Source: a virus
Length of the DNA stretch: 64,000 nucleotides
Direction: 5' to 3' (one strand)
IMG/VR virus record: IMGVR_UViG_3300009430_000001
Coordinates: 1 to 64,000 of that record
The position numbers and the translations under genes were made by a program. Positions 23,019 through 31,077 of the stretch are shown one piece after another; the stretch's first letter is position 1, and the number at the start of each line of letters is the position of its first letter. Below the pieces are notes generated by a model, which made no database searches, had not been told where the DNA came from, and saw only the letters and a program-made list of their open reading frames with translations.

Positions 23019-23321
23019 ATGGCATCTGACAAAGCCGCACAACTCGAAGAAGATCTGGTGATTGCCAAGCAATTGCCGATTGCAAATCCAAAAGATCCAG
23101 ACTATGTCAATGCAGGGCGCCTGCTTATGCGGTATCCGTCTGCACAGGATGGGCAGTTTGGTGCAGAGGTTCGCTTGATCGTCTTGGCTCGGTTGAACAA
23201 CTGGAACATGGAGCTGCGTGAGCTGTTCGAGATTTCCAGAGAGATCTGGGCCAATGGGTATCGGCCCGCTCATTTGCATGAAGCTTACGGCAGTGGAGCC
23301 GATGCTAGTTCTCCTGGTTGA
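23019..23321 (+). CDS. Hypothetical helical protein
   Basis: The 100-residue acidic helical protein has an internal GRLLMRYPSAQDGQFGAEVRLIVLARLNNWNMELRELFE core. No catalytic motif. It lies in the plus-strand small-gene run, overlapping the next frame. Function unknown. Confidence 0.6.
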   Translation: MASDKAAQLEEDLVIAKQLPIANPKDPDYVNAGRLLMRYPSAQDGQFGAEVRLIVLARLNNWNMELRELFEISREIWANGYRPAHLHEAYGSGADASSPG

Positions 23322-23326
23322 TCAGC

Positions 23327-23770
23327 ATGCAATTCTATTGCCCTGAATGCGGCGCGGAAACCCGCGTCATGGAAACACGAATCACGCAGGGCCTGGGAAT
23401 GCGGCGTCGGCGCATTTGCGAGTCAGGCCATCGCTTCACGACACGGGAAGTGCCCGTGAAGGAGCTGAATGAATTGTTGCGGTTAAAGGCTTTGGCAGAG
23501 CCGAACGATGTAGTCCTGGAGTTGACGCCGATCAAGAGAGACGAGCAATGGGAGTCCGTGGCCCTCACCTACAAACCAGTAGGTGTCCACAGCTTCCTCT
23601 CTGGGTCTCGGCGTCTGGAAGGAAAGCAGTCCGCGCTCGCATTGCGGAGCGTTGCGGATCTTGCGCAGGATGCCAATGGGTTGCTCGCCCCAGAAGGCCC
23701 GGGCGCCATTGAGGGCCTCGAAGGTGATCTGGCTGATCGGATCGTGCCAGAGGTGAGGGCCAATCGGTGA
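23327..23770 (+). CDS. NrdR-like zinc-ribbon protein
   Basis: Residues 1-45 form a zinc ribbon much like the N-terminus of the NrdR repressor: FYCPECGAETRVMETRITQG, then RRRRICESGHRFTTREV. There is no ATP-cone domain. From about residue 55 the frame runs antisense to the gene at 23483-23815, so the tail may be non-functional or the frame may be extended by chance. It may act as a small DNA- or RNA-binding regulator. Confidence 0.6.
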   Translation: MQFYCPECGAETRVMETRITQGLGMRRRRICESGHRFTTREVPVKELNELLRLKALAEPNDVVLELTPIKRDEQWESVALTYKPVGVHSFLSGSRRLEGKQSALALRSVADLAQDANGLLAPEGPGAIEGLEGDLADRIVPEVRANR

Positions 23771-23815
23771 GCCGAAGCGAAGTTCAAGGCGTGCGGAAGG
23801 AGCGAGTGTCGCCAT
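23483..23815 (-). CDS. Hypothetical protein, convergent with the zinc-ribbon gene
   Basis: The 110-residue protein has natural composition throughout (GPHLWHDPISQITFEALNGA, VDTYWFVGEGHGLPLL). It ends the 23.5-24.3 kb minus operon. It overlaps 288 nt of the plus-strand zinc-ribbon frame. No family recognised. Confidence 0.6.
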   Translation of the reverse strand: MATLAPSARLELRFGSPIGPHLWHDPISQITFEALNGARAFWGEQPIGILRKIRNAPQCERGLLSFQTPRPREEAVDTYWFVGEGHGLPLLVSLDRRQLQDYIVRLCQSL

Positions 23816-24071
23816 GTTCGAAGCGTGTCTCTTGCCGTTGCAGGCCGCGGGCCTGGTTGATGGAGGCCTGATTCAGGCCGCCTGCATCACCGCGAGTGAA
23901 GGCCGGCGGTGGTGCTTCGGGGTTCTGGGCCTGACTCTTGGAGCGCCACCTGGCGGCTGCCACACGAGCACGAGCGTAGGATCCGCTGCCACCACCATCG
24001 GTGGCCTGACTGGAGGGGCGACCACGTCCGCGGCCGGGGAGTGTGGCGCCGGAGAAGGATCGTGCGGCCAT
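23784..24071 (-). CDS. Small basic low-complexity protein
   Basis: The 95-residue product is Arg/Gly/Ala-rich (GRGRGRPSSQATDGGGSG, YARARVAAARWRSKSQ). It overlaps both neighbours (TGATG at its start), which supports translation despite low complexity. It may be a nucleic-acid-binding or virion protein. Confidence 0.5.
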   Translation of the reverse strand: MAARSFSGATLPGRGRGRPSSQATDGGGSGSYARARVAAARWRSKSQAQNPEAPPPAFTRGDAGGLNQASINQARGLQRQETRFEHGDTRSFRTP

Positions 24072-24277
24072 CAGTACCCCGCCAGATCACTGGGGTTGAT
24101 GGTGACGCCATGCCTGGCGGCCTGCTCGATAATGTCGAGGTAGCTGGGCACCTGATCCTTCGGCTGCGGAACGGGCGGTGGCGGCGGAGGCGGGACGTTG
24201 ACCTCTCCGGTGTAGATATTTCCCCAGCTGTCGGAGTCCCACGATGTGGTCTCAACGCCAGGCAGTTGTTGTGACAT
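24071..24277 (-). CDS. Small acidic protein with polyproline stretch
   Basis: The 68-residue product is acidic at the N-terminus (SQQLPGVETTSWDSDSWGN), has seven consecutive prolines mid-chain and a helical C-terminus. A TACCCTGA element 27 nt upstream identifies the start. That upstream element suggests late, virion-type expression for this three-gene minus unit. Confidence 0.6.
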   Translation of the reverse strand: MSQQLPGVETTSWDSDSWGNIYTGEVNVPPPPPPPVPQPKDQVPSYLDIIEQAARHGVTINPSDLAGY

Positions 24278-24296
24278 GGAGGCTCTCCAGCTGCGC

Positions 24297-24304
24297 TCAG
24301 GGTA
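24297..24304 (-). promoter_or_regulatory. TACCCTGR start-proximal element
   Basis: TACCCTGA on the minus strand, 27 nt before the ATG at 24277. It overlaps the end of the upstream gene. Confidence 0.6.
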
Positions 24305-24716
24305 CGGGCATTCTGCGCAGCTCCAGCCATGCCACATCACCAAGCTGCAGGAAATCTAAAATCTCGCTCTTCTTCAGGAGCCTGTGATTGCGGACATAGC
24401 GATAGAAGACCGCGGGGCCTGTGGTGGTGAAGCAGATGTGCTCGGCAGTGGGCCACCACAGGACCTGGAAGCCATCGAGTTGCCAGAGGCAGCGGGAGAA
24501 GAGGCGATGCAGGGCGTCGGAGGTCTTGCGCAGGGCTGCCAGGGTGGCCTTGTCGAGCGGCGTCGGGTGACCACTGGCGATGTAGTGGTGGAGCAGGACG
24601 TGCGGGCTGTTGCGGGTGATCGAGCGCTCAGGACGCAGCCAGCGGCCTTCCATGTCGATCGGCTCGGGATCGATCGCCAGGGCGTCGATGCGGCACAGGG
24701 GATGGAGCTCAGGCAT
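24297..24716 (-). CDS. Hypothetical protein
   Basis: The 139-residue product is mixed helix/strand with aromatic clusters (LWQLDGFQVLWWPTAEHICF, AVFYRYVRNHRLLKK). It overlaps the Dam-like stop by 8 nt and so belongs to the same minus operon. No family recognised. Confidence 0.6.
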   Translation of the reverse strand: MPELHPLCRIDALAIDPEPIDMEGRWLRPERSITRNSPHVLLHHYIASGHPTPLDKATLAALRKTSDALHRLFSRCLWQLDGFQVLWWPTAEHICFTTTGPAVFYRYVRNHRLLKKSEILDFLQLGDVAWLELRRMPVP

Positions 24717-25434
24717 TGAACCTCCGGGTTAGCAGCGGCTTGATGCGCGCATGGGCGGTGCCGATGTGGCAGTCGGCTTGCCAGTCGAAGGGGAGTTCTT
24801 CGGTGAGGAGAATGCGGCCGAAGCTGCGGAAGTTTTCGCAGAAGCAGCGGAGGCGATCTTCGTCGATCTCGATGCCGAGCTTGCGGGGGAGGTAGAAGGT
24901 GGTGGCGGGTGCTGCGGTGTTGACGCGCACGAAGCTCTGGTTGTGCTCGGACCAGCGCACCATCGGTAGTCGGCGGTAGTGGATGGCGAAGGGGAAGCTG
25001 AAGAGCAGTGGCTCACGCCGGTGGAGCTCGGTGTGGCAGATCAGGAGAATCGCCTCACTGCAACGATCGGTTAAGTATTCCTTCAGCAGTTTGCGAATCT
25101 GTTGGCGGGCGATCCTCGCGCTTGGATGTACCTGCAGGAAGATCCGTCCATGCCAGGGCTCCTCGAACGATCGCTCGACGGCCTCCACGGGAAACCAGGA
25201 GCCGGCTTCGATCAGGGCCTGGCGCCTGGGGCTCGAGCAGGGATCGAGGTCGATGATCGGCAAGGTGCGACGCAGCGCATCGAGGTAGGCCTGCTCCGGG
25301 GTGAACAGCTGCTCATCGGGTGACTCGATCACGGCGAAACGGTCCTGGGGTAGGGGCCCGTCGGCGTTCACCTGGGGCGGTGTCGAGAGGATCTGGAAGC
25401 GCTCAGGCACGCGCGGCGTCACGGAGCACGGCAT
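24709..25434 (-). CDS. Dam-like DNA N6-adenine methyltransferase, altered catalytic motif
   Basis: The 241-residue protein follows the layout of phage Dam-type adenine methyltransferases: FTPEQAYLDALRR, then IIDLDPCSSPRRQALIEA (SAM-site region), then W-GRIFL, AILLI and a C-terminal lobe. At the catalytic position, where NPPY(S) is expected, it reads QVHPSA, so methylation may be lost. It could be an inactive DNA-binding relative or a non-methylating enzyme. Overlapping neighbours on both sides indicate an operon. Confidence 0.55.
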   Translation of the reverse strand: MPCSVTPRVPERFQILSTPPQVNADGPLPQDRFAVIESPDEQLFTPEQAYLDALRRTLPIIDLDPCSSPRRQALIEAGSWFPVEAVERSFEEPWHGRIFLQVHPSARIARQQIRKLLKEYLTDRCSEAILLICHTELHRREPLLFSFPFAIHYRRLPMVRWSEHNQSFVRVNTAAPATTFYLPRKLGIEIDEDRLRCFCENFRSFGRILLTEELPFDWQADCHIGTAHARIKPLLTRRFNA

Positions 25435-25816
25435 CCAGCTGCATGCCGGGGGAATCGTTGTCGAGCTCGTAGGCGCGCAGGCCGGCGGGATCGGCGATCG
25501 CGATCAGCGTCTTGCCCTTGGGGAGAGCCTCCAGCCGGGCGAGCAACCGGCGGAAGGTCTCGCGCAGATCCTCGTCGCTGTTGCGTTCGGCGAGGTCCAT
25601 CTGCGCCTTGAGGCCCTCAGCGGATTCCCAGATTGCGCCCTGGTCGAAGGCGGTGAAGACGAAGAAGCCAGGGCCGCGCTTGCGACGAATGGCTTTGCTC
25701 TGGCCGACGATGTCATCGAGCACAGCGGTGCCGATCGCCCGGGCCATGCCGATGGCGGTTTCGGAATCGCCAGGCTTGAGACCGAAGAGCCGGCGGGCGA
25801 GATCAGTGCGATCCAT
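25403..25816 (-). CDS. Hypothetical protein
   Basis: The product is 137 residues from the ATG at 25816. It starts MDRTDLARRLFGLKPGDSET and contains FFVFTAFDQGAIWESAEGLK and a Glu/Arg-rich helix (DEDLRETFRRLLARLEAL). It overlaps the Dam-like start by 32 nt. No family recognised. Confidence 0.6.
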   Translation of the reverse strand: MDRTDLARRLFGLKPGDSETAIGMARAIGTAVLDDIVGQSKAIRRKRGPGFFVFTAFDQGAIWESAEGLKAQMDLAERNSDEDLRETFRRLLARLEALPKGKTLIAIADPAGLRAYELDNDSPGMQLDAVLRDAARA

Positions 25817-26213
25817 CGGCGATGAGCTCGAGTTGCTGGGGGTTGGCCTTGCGCCGCGGCCGGCGCTGCAGGCGCGGCTTGGTGCGGATGGCTTGGGTCT
25901 CGAGGCCTGGGAAGAGCCAGGCGCCCTGCAGCCGATCCGGTGCAATCAGGCTCCAGTGGACTTCGATGGCGGTCTCGCTCTGGTAGAGCTCGCCGAGGCT
26001 GGTGAGGCGGTGAACGGAGACCCGCTCGCGGCGGCCCGGCTGGCCAGCGGCATCGAGCCAGGTGACCTGGACGGAGTTGGAGGTGATCGTGGCGTCGGAG
26101 ATGAAGCCGGCGCGGCGACCGATCATGCCGTCGCGCCGGGTGTCACGGACGAGAGCGGAGCTGCCGCCATGTCGGGTGACGAGCAGGTTGGGCCGGACCT
26201 CGACGTGGCGCAT
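25803..26213 (-). CDS. Hypothetical beta-rich protein with basic tail
   Basis: The 136-residue product has a beta-rich body (GFISDATITSNSVQVTWLDA, SVHRLTSLGELY) and an Arg/Lys-rich stretch near the C-terminus (TKPRLQRRPRRKANPQQ) that may bind nucleic acid. Member of the ssb-side minus operon. Confidence 0.6.
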   Translation of the reverse strand: MRHVEVRPNLLVTRHGGSSALVRDTRRDGMIGRRAGFISDATITSNSVQVTWLDAAGQPGRRERVSVHRLTSLGELYQSETAIEVHWSLIAPDRLQGAWLFPGLETQAIRTKPRLQRRPRRKANPQQLELIADGSH

Positions 26214-26244
26214 GAGGCGGACGTTGTGTCCGGCCGAGTCTACT

Positions 26245-26454
26245 TCAGCTGCTCCTCCTCAGCGCACGCAGGGAATCGGAAAGCTCAAGGCTGCGACGGC
26301 GCAGAGATTTGGTCGGTTCCTTGCCAAGAGCCCAGCCGTGTTCATCAAACAGGGTTTGGGCGTCAGGGCTTTCTGCGACTTGAAGGATTTCGTTGGCGCG
26401 CTCGAGGAAGCGTTCGCATTCCTCGACGCAGCCACGGATGTTGTCAATGTGCAT
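26245..26454 (-). CDS. Small helical hypothetical protein
   Basis: The 69-residue, likely all-helical protein (RGCVEECERFLERANEILQV, LRRRSLELSDSLRALRRSS) follows the SSB gene by 3 nt. It could be an SSB-associated factor. No family recognised. Confidence 0.55.
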   Translation of the reverse strand: MHIDNIRGCVEECERFLERANEILQVAESPDAQTLFDEHGWALGKEPTKSLRRRSLELSDSLRALRRSS

Positions 26455-26457
26455 GAT

Positions 26458-27120
26458 TCAGAAGGCCTCCTCGTCTGAGAGCGCGGTTTCGCTTTCGGGT
26501 GCATACGCGGAGCCGAGGGTCTTGCCTTTGACGGCGCCATTGCCGAGCAGGTCAAAGCCCTTGAGCTGGACGTGAACGCGAGATTCGTTGTTGTATTCGT
26601 AACTGGTGAGCACGCCAGCGCAAAGCAGGCGAGTGCCTTTCTTCTGCTGCAACAGCATCTGTGCGAGTGCATCAGGCCCTTCGCTCTTGGCGAATTCAGC
26701 GCAGACGTTGACCCAGGCGGTGGGGGAATCGCTGTCGCGGGGACCGCTGTGGTAGGGGATGGCGACGGACACTCGATCGCCGCGGGGGTTCATCTCGGGA
26801 TCCTTGTTCGTGTTCCCGGCCACGATCGCGGTGAGCTCGCTTTCCTCTTTGGCGACCGCGGTGTCGGCGCTGCCTGGAACCCGGAGCAGGGTGAAGTGGG
26901 CGCGGGGTTCGGCAAGGTTGCGGTTGGAGTCGTTGCCGGCCGGGCAGGTCTCGAGCAGGCCCTGGAAGAGGAGGAGCTGGCCGTCGTAGGCGGAGATGTC
27001 GGGGACGGGCGTGGCGCCGTTGGGAAGAAGCGTGAGGGGCTGGTGAAGGCGCTTGAAGGCCAGGCCGAAGGTGCCGTCTGCCAGGCGCTGAACGCGGCCG
27101 GTGCCGAAGACGAGGCGCAT
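26458..27120 (-). CDS. Single-stranded DNA-binding protein (SSB-like)
   Basis: This 220-residue protein has an OB-fold-like core: SPTAWVNVCAEFAKSEG, KKGTRLLCAGVLTSYEYNNE, SRVHVQLKGFDLLG. It ends in an acidic, aromatic tip (ESETALSDEEAF), the hallmark of SSB proteins that recruit replication partners. The N-terminal ~100 residues are extra relative to bacterial SSB. It sits on one side of the origin-like segment, with the primase-helicase on the other. The ATG at 27120 is preferred to 27159. Confidence 0.7.
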   Translation of the reverse strand: MRLVFGTGRVQRLADGTFGLAFKRLHQPLTLLPNGATPVPDISAYDGQLLLFQGLLETCPAGNDSNRNLAEPRAHFTLLRVPGSADTAVAKEESELTAIVAGNTNKDPEMNPRGDRVSVAIPYHSGPRDSDSPTAWVNVCAEFAKSEGPDALAQMLLQQKKGTRLLCAGVLTSYEYNNESRVHVQLKGFDLLGNGAVKGKTLGSAYAPESETALSDEEAF

Positions 27121-27558
27121 GGAGGTGGGGGTGTGTTGTGGGGCGTGCGGATCGTACACCTGCGTGGTGGGGGGTGTCCAGCGGGGTGTACAGAGGTGGA
27201 ATTAGGCGGGGGCTGTCTGCACGCGCCGGTCAGCCAGCCGGTCGGCAGCCGGGCCTGCGGCCCTGCCGTCCGTCTGTCTGTCCGTCGCTTGGCGGGGGGT
27301 GTGGGGAAATCGGGAGGTGGCCGACCGATCGGCGAGTCTCACCGGGGCGGAAGGCGTCTGCTTGGACAGGTGCTCGGGCGGCGCTGGCCGATCCGGCGCA
27401 AGAGCCGCGGTGGTGACTGGGGTGGATCGGCCAACTGGGGTGCACGGGTGGGCGACCGATCGGTCGGCGGCGGAAGGTGTAGGCTGGACGATCTGAGAGA
27501 TGCCCTCGCTCCTTAAGGGAAGTAAAGGGGTAGGGAGTCTGTATCTATATCTATAAAG

Positions 27559-27567
27559 ATTATACCA
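27559..27567 (-). promoter_or_regulatory. Extended -10 promoter for the ssb operon
   Basis: The minus strand reads TGGTATAAT, a perfect extended -10. There is no good -35. It would give a ~430-nt leader before the SSB gene, crossing the iterons. Confidence 0.45.
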
Positions 27568-27585
27568 GAATAGCCCATAAAAAAG

Positions 27586-27610
27586 AGTCTCATTGTAGAG
27601 ACTCAGCAGG
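27586..27610 (-). terminator. Terminator after the primase-helicase gene
   Basis: The minus strand reads GAGTCTCTACAATGAGACTC followed by TTTTTTA. Perfect stem, classic rho-independent form. Confidence 0.8.
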
Positions 27611-27636
27611 GATTGAACGGAGCCGGGGGGGGGTGG

Positions 27637-30063
27637 TCAGAAGTCGAACTCCTCCGTGGCCGGGCTCGCTTCGCCGAGGGTTGGGACGTAGGTGGCGGCT
27701 GAAGCGTTGCCTCTGCGCTCGATGCGACCGGCGCTGACCAGGGAGGCAAGTGTGGTTTTGATGGTTGTGTCGGATGCTTTCTGATCGCTTGATTCACGAA
27801 CGAGGCGAGTGAATGTGCCACGTTGAATGCCTGGGTAGTTGGCAAGCAGTGTTCGTGGTGAGACGTCTGGTGCTTTGGCGCGGTAGCCGTTCCAGTCTTC
27901 AATGAGCTTGCGAAAGAGGAAGTCACTCAGGGATTCCTGGGGCTCATCATCGGTGCCGGTGCTCTCGACGACGCGGACCTCTGGCTTGCTCATGAAGTCA
28001 AGCAACAGCTGTCGCGATTTACCTTGACCACGTAGCTTCCTGATTTCTGTTTTGATGAGTCGTTTGTCTTTGTCGTATTCAAGATGAATGAGAGCTGAGG
28101 TCTCTTCACCGATTCTGCTGATGCCTTGAGTTTTGCCATTGTCATGGGAATGGTGAATCCAGAGCAGCGCCGCGTTGTGTTTGTAGACGATGCGGTTGCA
28201 GCAGCGAAAGTATTGCAAGATGCGTTGGTCGCCGACTTTCACATCGTCAGGGCAGACGGCTTTCAAGGAGTCGATGACGACAATGGAATAAGGGCGGCCG
28301 TTGTCTCTGGCTTCCTTGAGCTTGCGATCAAGTTCGACAAGACCTCTGAGGCTTAGCTCGAATGGAGCAATGCCTTGCTCGAAGTCTTCAAACCACCAGT
28401 CAATTCGGTTGAGCAGTGGCTCGTTGCTCATGAGTGACAAACTTTCTAGCATGTTGCACGTGTTATCGTGACCGATGCTGAGCATGTCGGTCTGGATGAA
28501 CAGTGCCTGGGTCTTGTCCCAGTTGTCAGAGTTGCAGAATGTTCCTGAGTCGGCAAAGCTGTTGAGAGTTGGATCGCCAAGCGCGGCTCGCACGAGATGA
28601 ATGGCGAGCTGGGTCTTGCCGCAGCCGGGTTGGCCGTACAGGATGTGGTCGGTGCGTTGCAGCAACCAGTTGGGGACAAGGAAAGGAATGGAGCGGGCTC
28701 GATCGGAAGGTGTGATCTTGGTCAATTTGTATTGAATGTTGCGTTTGGGACGGATGCCCAGTTCGTAGGCCAGGCGCTCAAGCAGGGAGAGGTCTAGGCG
28801 TTCTGCGCTGCGGTTGTAAAGCTGGCTTTCGTAGAGGTGTTTGAGAATGTTGTCCTCAATGGTGCGGAAGTCTCTGTCATCGCACGGCAGCCATAGGCCC
28901 TCGGCCCAGAATTCTCGATATGCGCGCAAGCGAAAGAGTTGATCGAAGTGATCGGGTTCTTTGGTTTCTGGTTGTGCTTCGGATTCTTTTTCTTTGAGAG
29001 CGGTAGCTCTGTGTTTGGCAAGCGCTGCTTTGCTAATGGAGTCGGGGACGTTGCTGTTGTAGCTGCGAGTTTCTTCGAGCGCTGTTGAGTCCAGGGTCAT
29101 GGCCGACCCCAGCGTCTTGCCAACCGCGGTAAAGTCGTTCTTGTACGGACATTCTTCGCGCCATTCGGGGCAGATGTCATCAGCAATGACGAAAAGTGCA
29201 GGCAGCTCAACATCGCGTATGGCTTCGAAGCGCTTGAGTGTGACACGTTCTCCGGTGTGCTGACCCTGGTTGTGCCAGACCAGGAAGGCATCCTCGAGGT
29301 GGTGGATGTTTTTGGCGACGGCGCAGAAGACGGGAAACCAGTACTTTTCGTAGCCCAGGCGTCCAGCTCCATGCTGAGAGCCTGGCAACTTGCTGCGCAA
29401 CAACCAGTCCGCGCGAGAGATGTCGTTGTTGGTGAACTCCAGGTTCAGCGCTGCTGATCGCTGCCTTTCGTGGCGTTCAACCTCAGCGAGCGCGGCATCC
29501 TGGGCTGTCTCGATCCAATTCCATGGCAGTGGTTGTGCTTCAGGGTTCTGCTGGACTTCGCTCTGGTCATTGCCGTAGAACAAACGCTCTGGTGTCTGGC
29601 CGGCCCAGTCGCTGAGTGTGAACGGCAGTCGATCGGCGATCTGCGCAAAGATATGCTTGTAGTGGTTGCGATCGTCAATCGGCTTACCAATGTTGAAAAT
29701 GGCGCGGAAGCTGTCATCGCATGGCTTGCCTTCAGCCAGGCGCTTGCCTGTGCGGTGACTGACGCTGGTGTAAGTGGCCAGGCAATGTTGCTTGACGATT
29801 GGGTAGCACCAGAAGTCATCGATCGGTATGTCGCCGTCAATGTCCAGGCAGATCAGCTGGGCGCACTCGATGTCTGTTGCCTTGCGTCCACCGTTGGTTG
29901 TTACGCCACAGAGAAAAGCTTTGCCGCTGCTGACGTGGTGGAGCAGTTGCTCGATTGTGGCATCAACTGCACTCCACGGTTGGCGTTCCGCTTCCTTGAA
30001 GTCGGATGTCTTGTTATGATGCGCAGGATGTACACTGACGCGAAACGCCACATCTGGTGCCAT
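27637..30063 (-). CDS. Bifunctional primase-helicase (AEP-like primase + RepA/RecA-fold ATPase)
   Basis: In the N-terminal third of this 808-residue protein, a primase-polymerase-like domain carries an acidic metal site at Asp74/Asp76 (ICLDIDGD) and later DDSFRAIFNIGKPI. Around residues 477-484 is a Walker A motif (GQPGCGKT) and at ~593-598 a Walker B (SIVVID), as in RepA-like hexameric helicases. ALLWIHHSHD follows, as in the family sensor motif. The C-terminus (TRLVRESSDQKASDTTIKTTLASLVSAGRIERRG) looks like a winged helix. It would unwind and prime the phage fork. It is divergent from the HTH regulator. Confidence 0.83.
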   Translation of the reverse strand: MAPDVAFRVSVHPAHHNKTSDFKEAERQPWSAVDATIEQLLHHVSSGKAFLCGVTTNGGRKATDIECAQLICLDIDGDIPIDDFWCYPIVKQHCLATYTSVSHRTGKRLAEGKPCDDSFRAIFNIGKPIDDRNHYKHIFAQIADRLPFTLSDWAGQTPERLFYGNDQSEVQQNPEAQPLPWNWIETAQDAALAEVERHERQRSAALNLEFTNNDISRADWLLRSKLPGSQHGAGRLGYEKYWFPVFCAVAKNIHHLEDAFLVWHNQGQHTGERVTLKRFEAIRDVELPALFVIADDICPEWREECPYKNDFTAVGKTLGSAMTLDSTALEETRSYNSNVPDSISKAALAKHRATALKEKESEAQPETKEPDHFDQLFRLRAYREFWAEGLWLPCDDRDFRTIEDNILKHLYESQLYNRSAERLDLSLLERLAYELGIRPKRNIQYKLTKITPSDRARSIPFLVPNWLLQRTDHILYGQPGCGKTQLAIHLVRAALGDPTLNSFADSGTFCNSDNWDKTQALFIQTDMLSIGHDNTCNMLESLSLMSNEPLLNRIDWWFEDFEQGIAPFELSLRGLVELDRKLKEARDNGRPYSIVVIDSLKAVCPDDVKVGDQRILQYFRCCNRIVYKHNAALLWIHHSHDNGKTQGISRIGEETSALIHLEYDKDKRLIKTEIRKLRGQGKSRQLLLDFMSKPEVRVVESTGTDDEPQESLSDFLFRKLIEDWNGYRAKAPDVSPRTLLANYPGIQRGTFTRLVRESSDQKASDTTIKTTLASLVSAGRIERRGNASAATYVPTLGEASPATEEFDF
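30028..30037. promoter_or_regulatory. Operator-like half palindrome TGTACACT
   Basis: TGTACACT in the first codons of the primase gene repeats the core of the palindrome at 30087-30096. Confidence 0.35.
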
Positions 30064-30086
30064 GGAGCGGGAGAATCACCAGATAC

Positions 30087-30096
30087 AGTGTACACT
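30087..30096. promoter_or_regulatory. Palindromic operator AGTGTACACT
   Basis: A perfect 10-bp palindrome in the divergent region between primase-helicase and the HTH regulator. Likely a binding site for the dimeric regulator encoded at 30163. Confidence 0.45.
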
Positions 30097-30162
30097 ATGG
30101 CGACTACGCTTGATCGGGCATAGGGTGTTACGATTGCTGCAGTCACAGATGGCGGATAAACG

Positions 30163-30711
30163 ATGGCTCTTGAGCGCAATCGCAATTTTGGCGCTGTTGT
30201 CGCCTATGCGTTGGACGTCTTGTCTGGCAATGGCGTGGTGCGGGCGTCACAGCGTGAGCTTTCGCGCTCCATTGATATTAGTCCAACAATGTGCGGACGA
30301 TACCTGAAAGGTCTTGTTGATCCGTGGACCGTGGGCGCTGGCACCATGCTGGCCCTGGCCAAGGTCGCACGGCTGGAGCCCAGCTCGCTGTTCGCCTGGA
30401 TCGAGCGCGGCCGGGATGCGGCGATGGAGATCGAAGCCCGGCTCCGATCTTGCTCTGCCTACGCGACCAGCCTCGAGCTGGCCGAAAAGCTCGTTCGCCG
30501 GTTGAAAGAGGAGTCTCACGAGTCCAAGGCGGAACCTGACTTGGAGTCGTTGCGCCAGCGCCTGGCTGCAGAGCGTGAGCTTCTGGGTCCGCGGTTTGAT
30601 TTACTGCTTGCTGGAGTGGACGGCGCAGCAGCTGCAGTGGAAGCACTCGAAAGTGGAACGTTTCTCGAGGAAGCGGATCTCGTTGCGCTGGAGCGTGTTC
30701 TTGGTAGCTAG
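30163..30711 (+). CDS. HTH transcription regulator (Cro/CI-like)
   Basis: Residues ~28-72 of this 182-residue protein form a Cro/CI-type helix-turn-helix (ASQRELSRSIDISPTMCGRYLKG, then GAGTMLALAKVARLEPSSLFAWIE). A helical C-terminal domain with coiled-coil character follows, probably for dimerisation. Divergent orientation to the primase and a palindrome in the shared upstream region suggest it controls replication genes and itself. Confidence 0.72.
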   Translation: MALERNRNFGAVVAYALDVLSGNGVVRASQRELSRSIDISPTMCGRYLKGLVDPWTVGAGTMLALAKVARLEPSSLFAWIERGRDAAMEIEARLRSCSAYATSLELAEKLVRRLKEESHESKAEPDLESLRQRLAAERELLGPRFDLLLAGVDGAAAAVEALESGTFLEEADLVALERVLGS

Positions 30712-30753
30712 AGTGGTCGTGTAGTAAAGTGATTCGCGACACGCGGCCTAGGA

Positions 30754-31077
30754 GTGAATCTGAATCTTAAGCGCACAGAAGCGTCGGATGCGCTGCAGCT
30801 AATTCTAACACTGACTCCGCGGTCAGGGATTGATTGTGTCTTTTGTCGCGTGCTAAAGGAGCGACCTGGGCGCCTGGTCGAGTGGCATGGGTCCGAGGAT
30901 GGCACCAGCTTCTGGGCTGAGTTTGTTTTGCCGGACAATGCAGTATGTGAATTCTTAGTGGAACAGCTGGAGGCGGAATCGGTGATCGAGGATCGAGCGC
31001 GACTGCACCGTCTGGTGGAACACCTGGAAATTGAACTGGACAGCGCGATCGGCGACGGTGATCGCGTGGTCGGTTAA
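30754..31077 (+). CDS. Hypothetical acidic protein
   Basis: The 107-residue product starts at a GTG preceded by TAGGAG. A beta-rich N-terminal half (ALQLILTLTPRSGIDCVFCR, SFWAEFVLPDNAVCEF) is followed by a Glu-rich helix. It may be co-transcribed with the HTH regulator. No family recognised. Confidence 0.6.
   Translation: MNLNLKRTEASDALQLILTLTPRSGIDCVFCRVLKERPGRLVEWHGSEDGTSFWAEFVLPDNAVCEFLVEQLEAESVIEDRARLHRLVEHLEIELDSAIGDGDRVVG

Larger units (their letters stand above)
27121..27636. other. Non-coding origin-like region with GATCGG iterons and AT-rich segment
   Basis: About 500 bp without a credible gene, between the SSB and primase-helicase genes. The GC-rich left part repeats GGCCGATC/CCGACCGATCGG sites in both orientations at about 27319, 27384, 27424 and 27452. 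The right part (27530-27590) is strikingly AT-rich (TATCTATATCTATAAAG). Iterons beside an AT-rich unwinding segment and replication genes suggest an origin of replication. It may also be the leader of the ssb operon. Confidence 0.5.
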
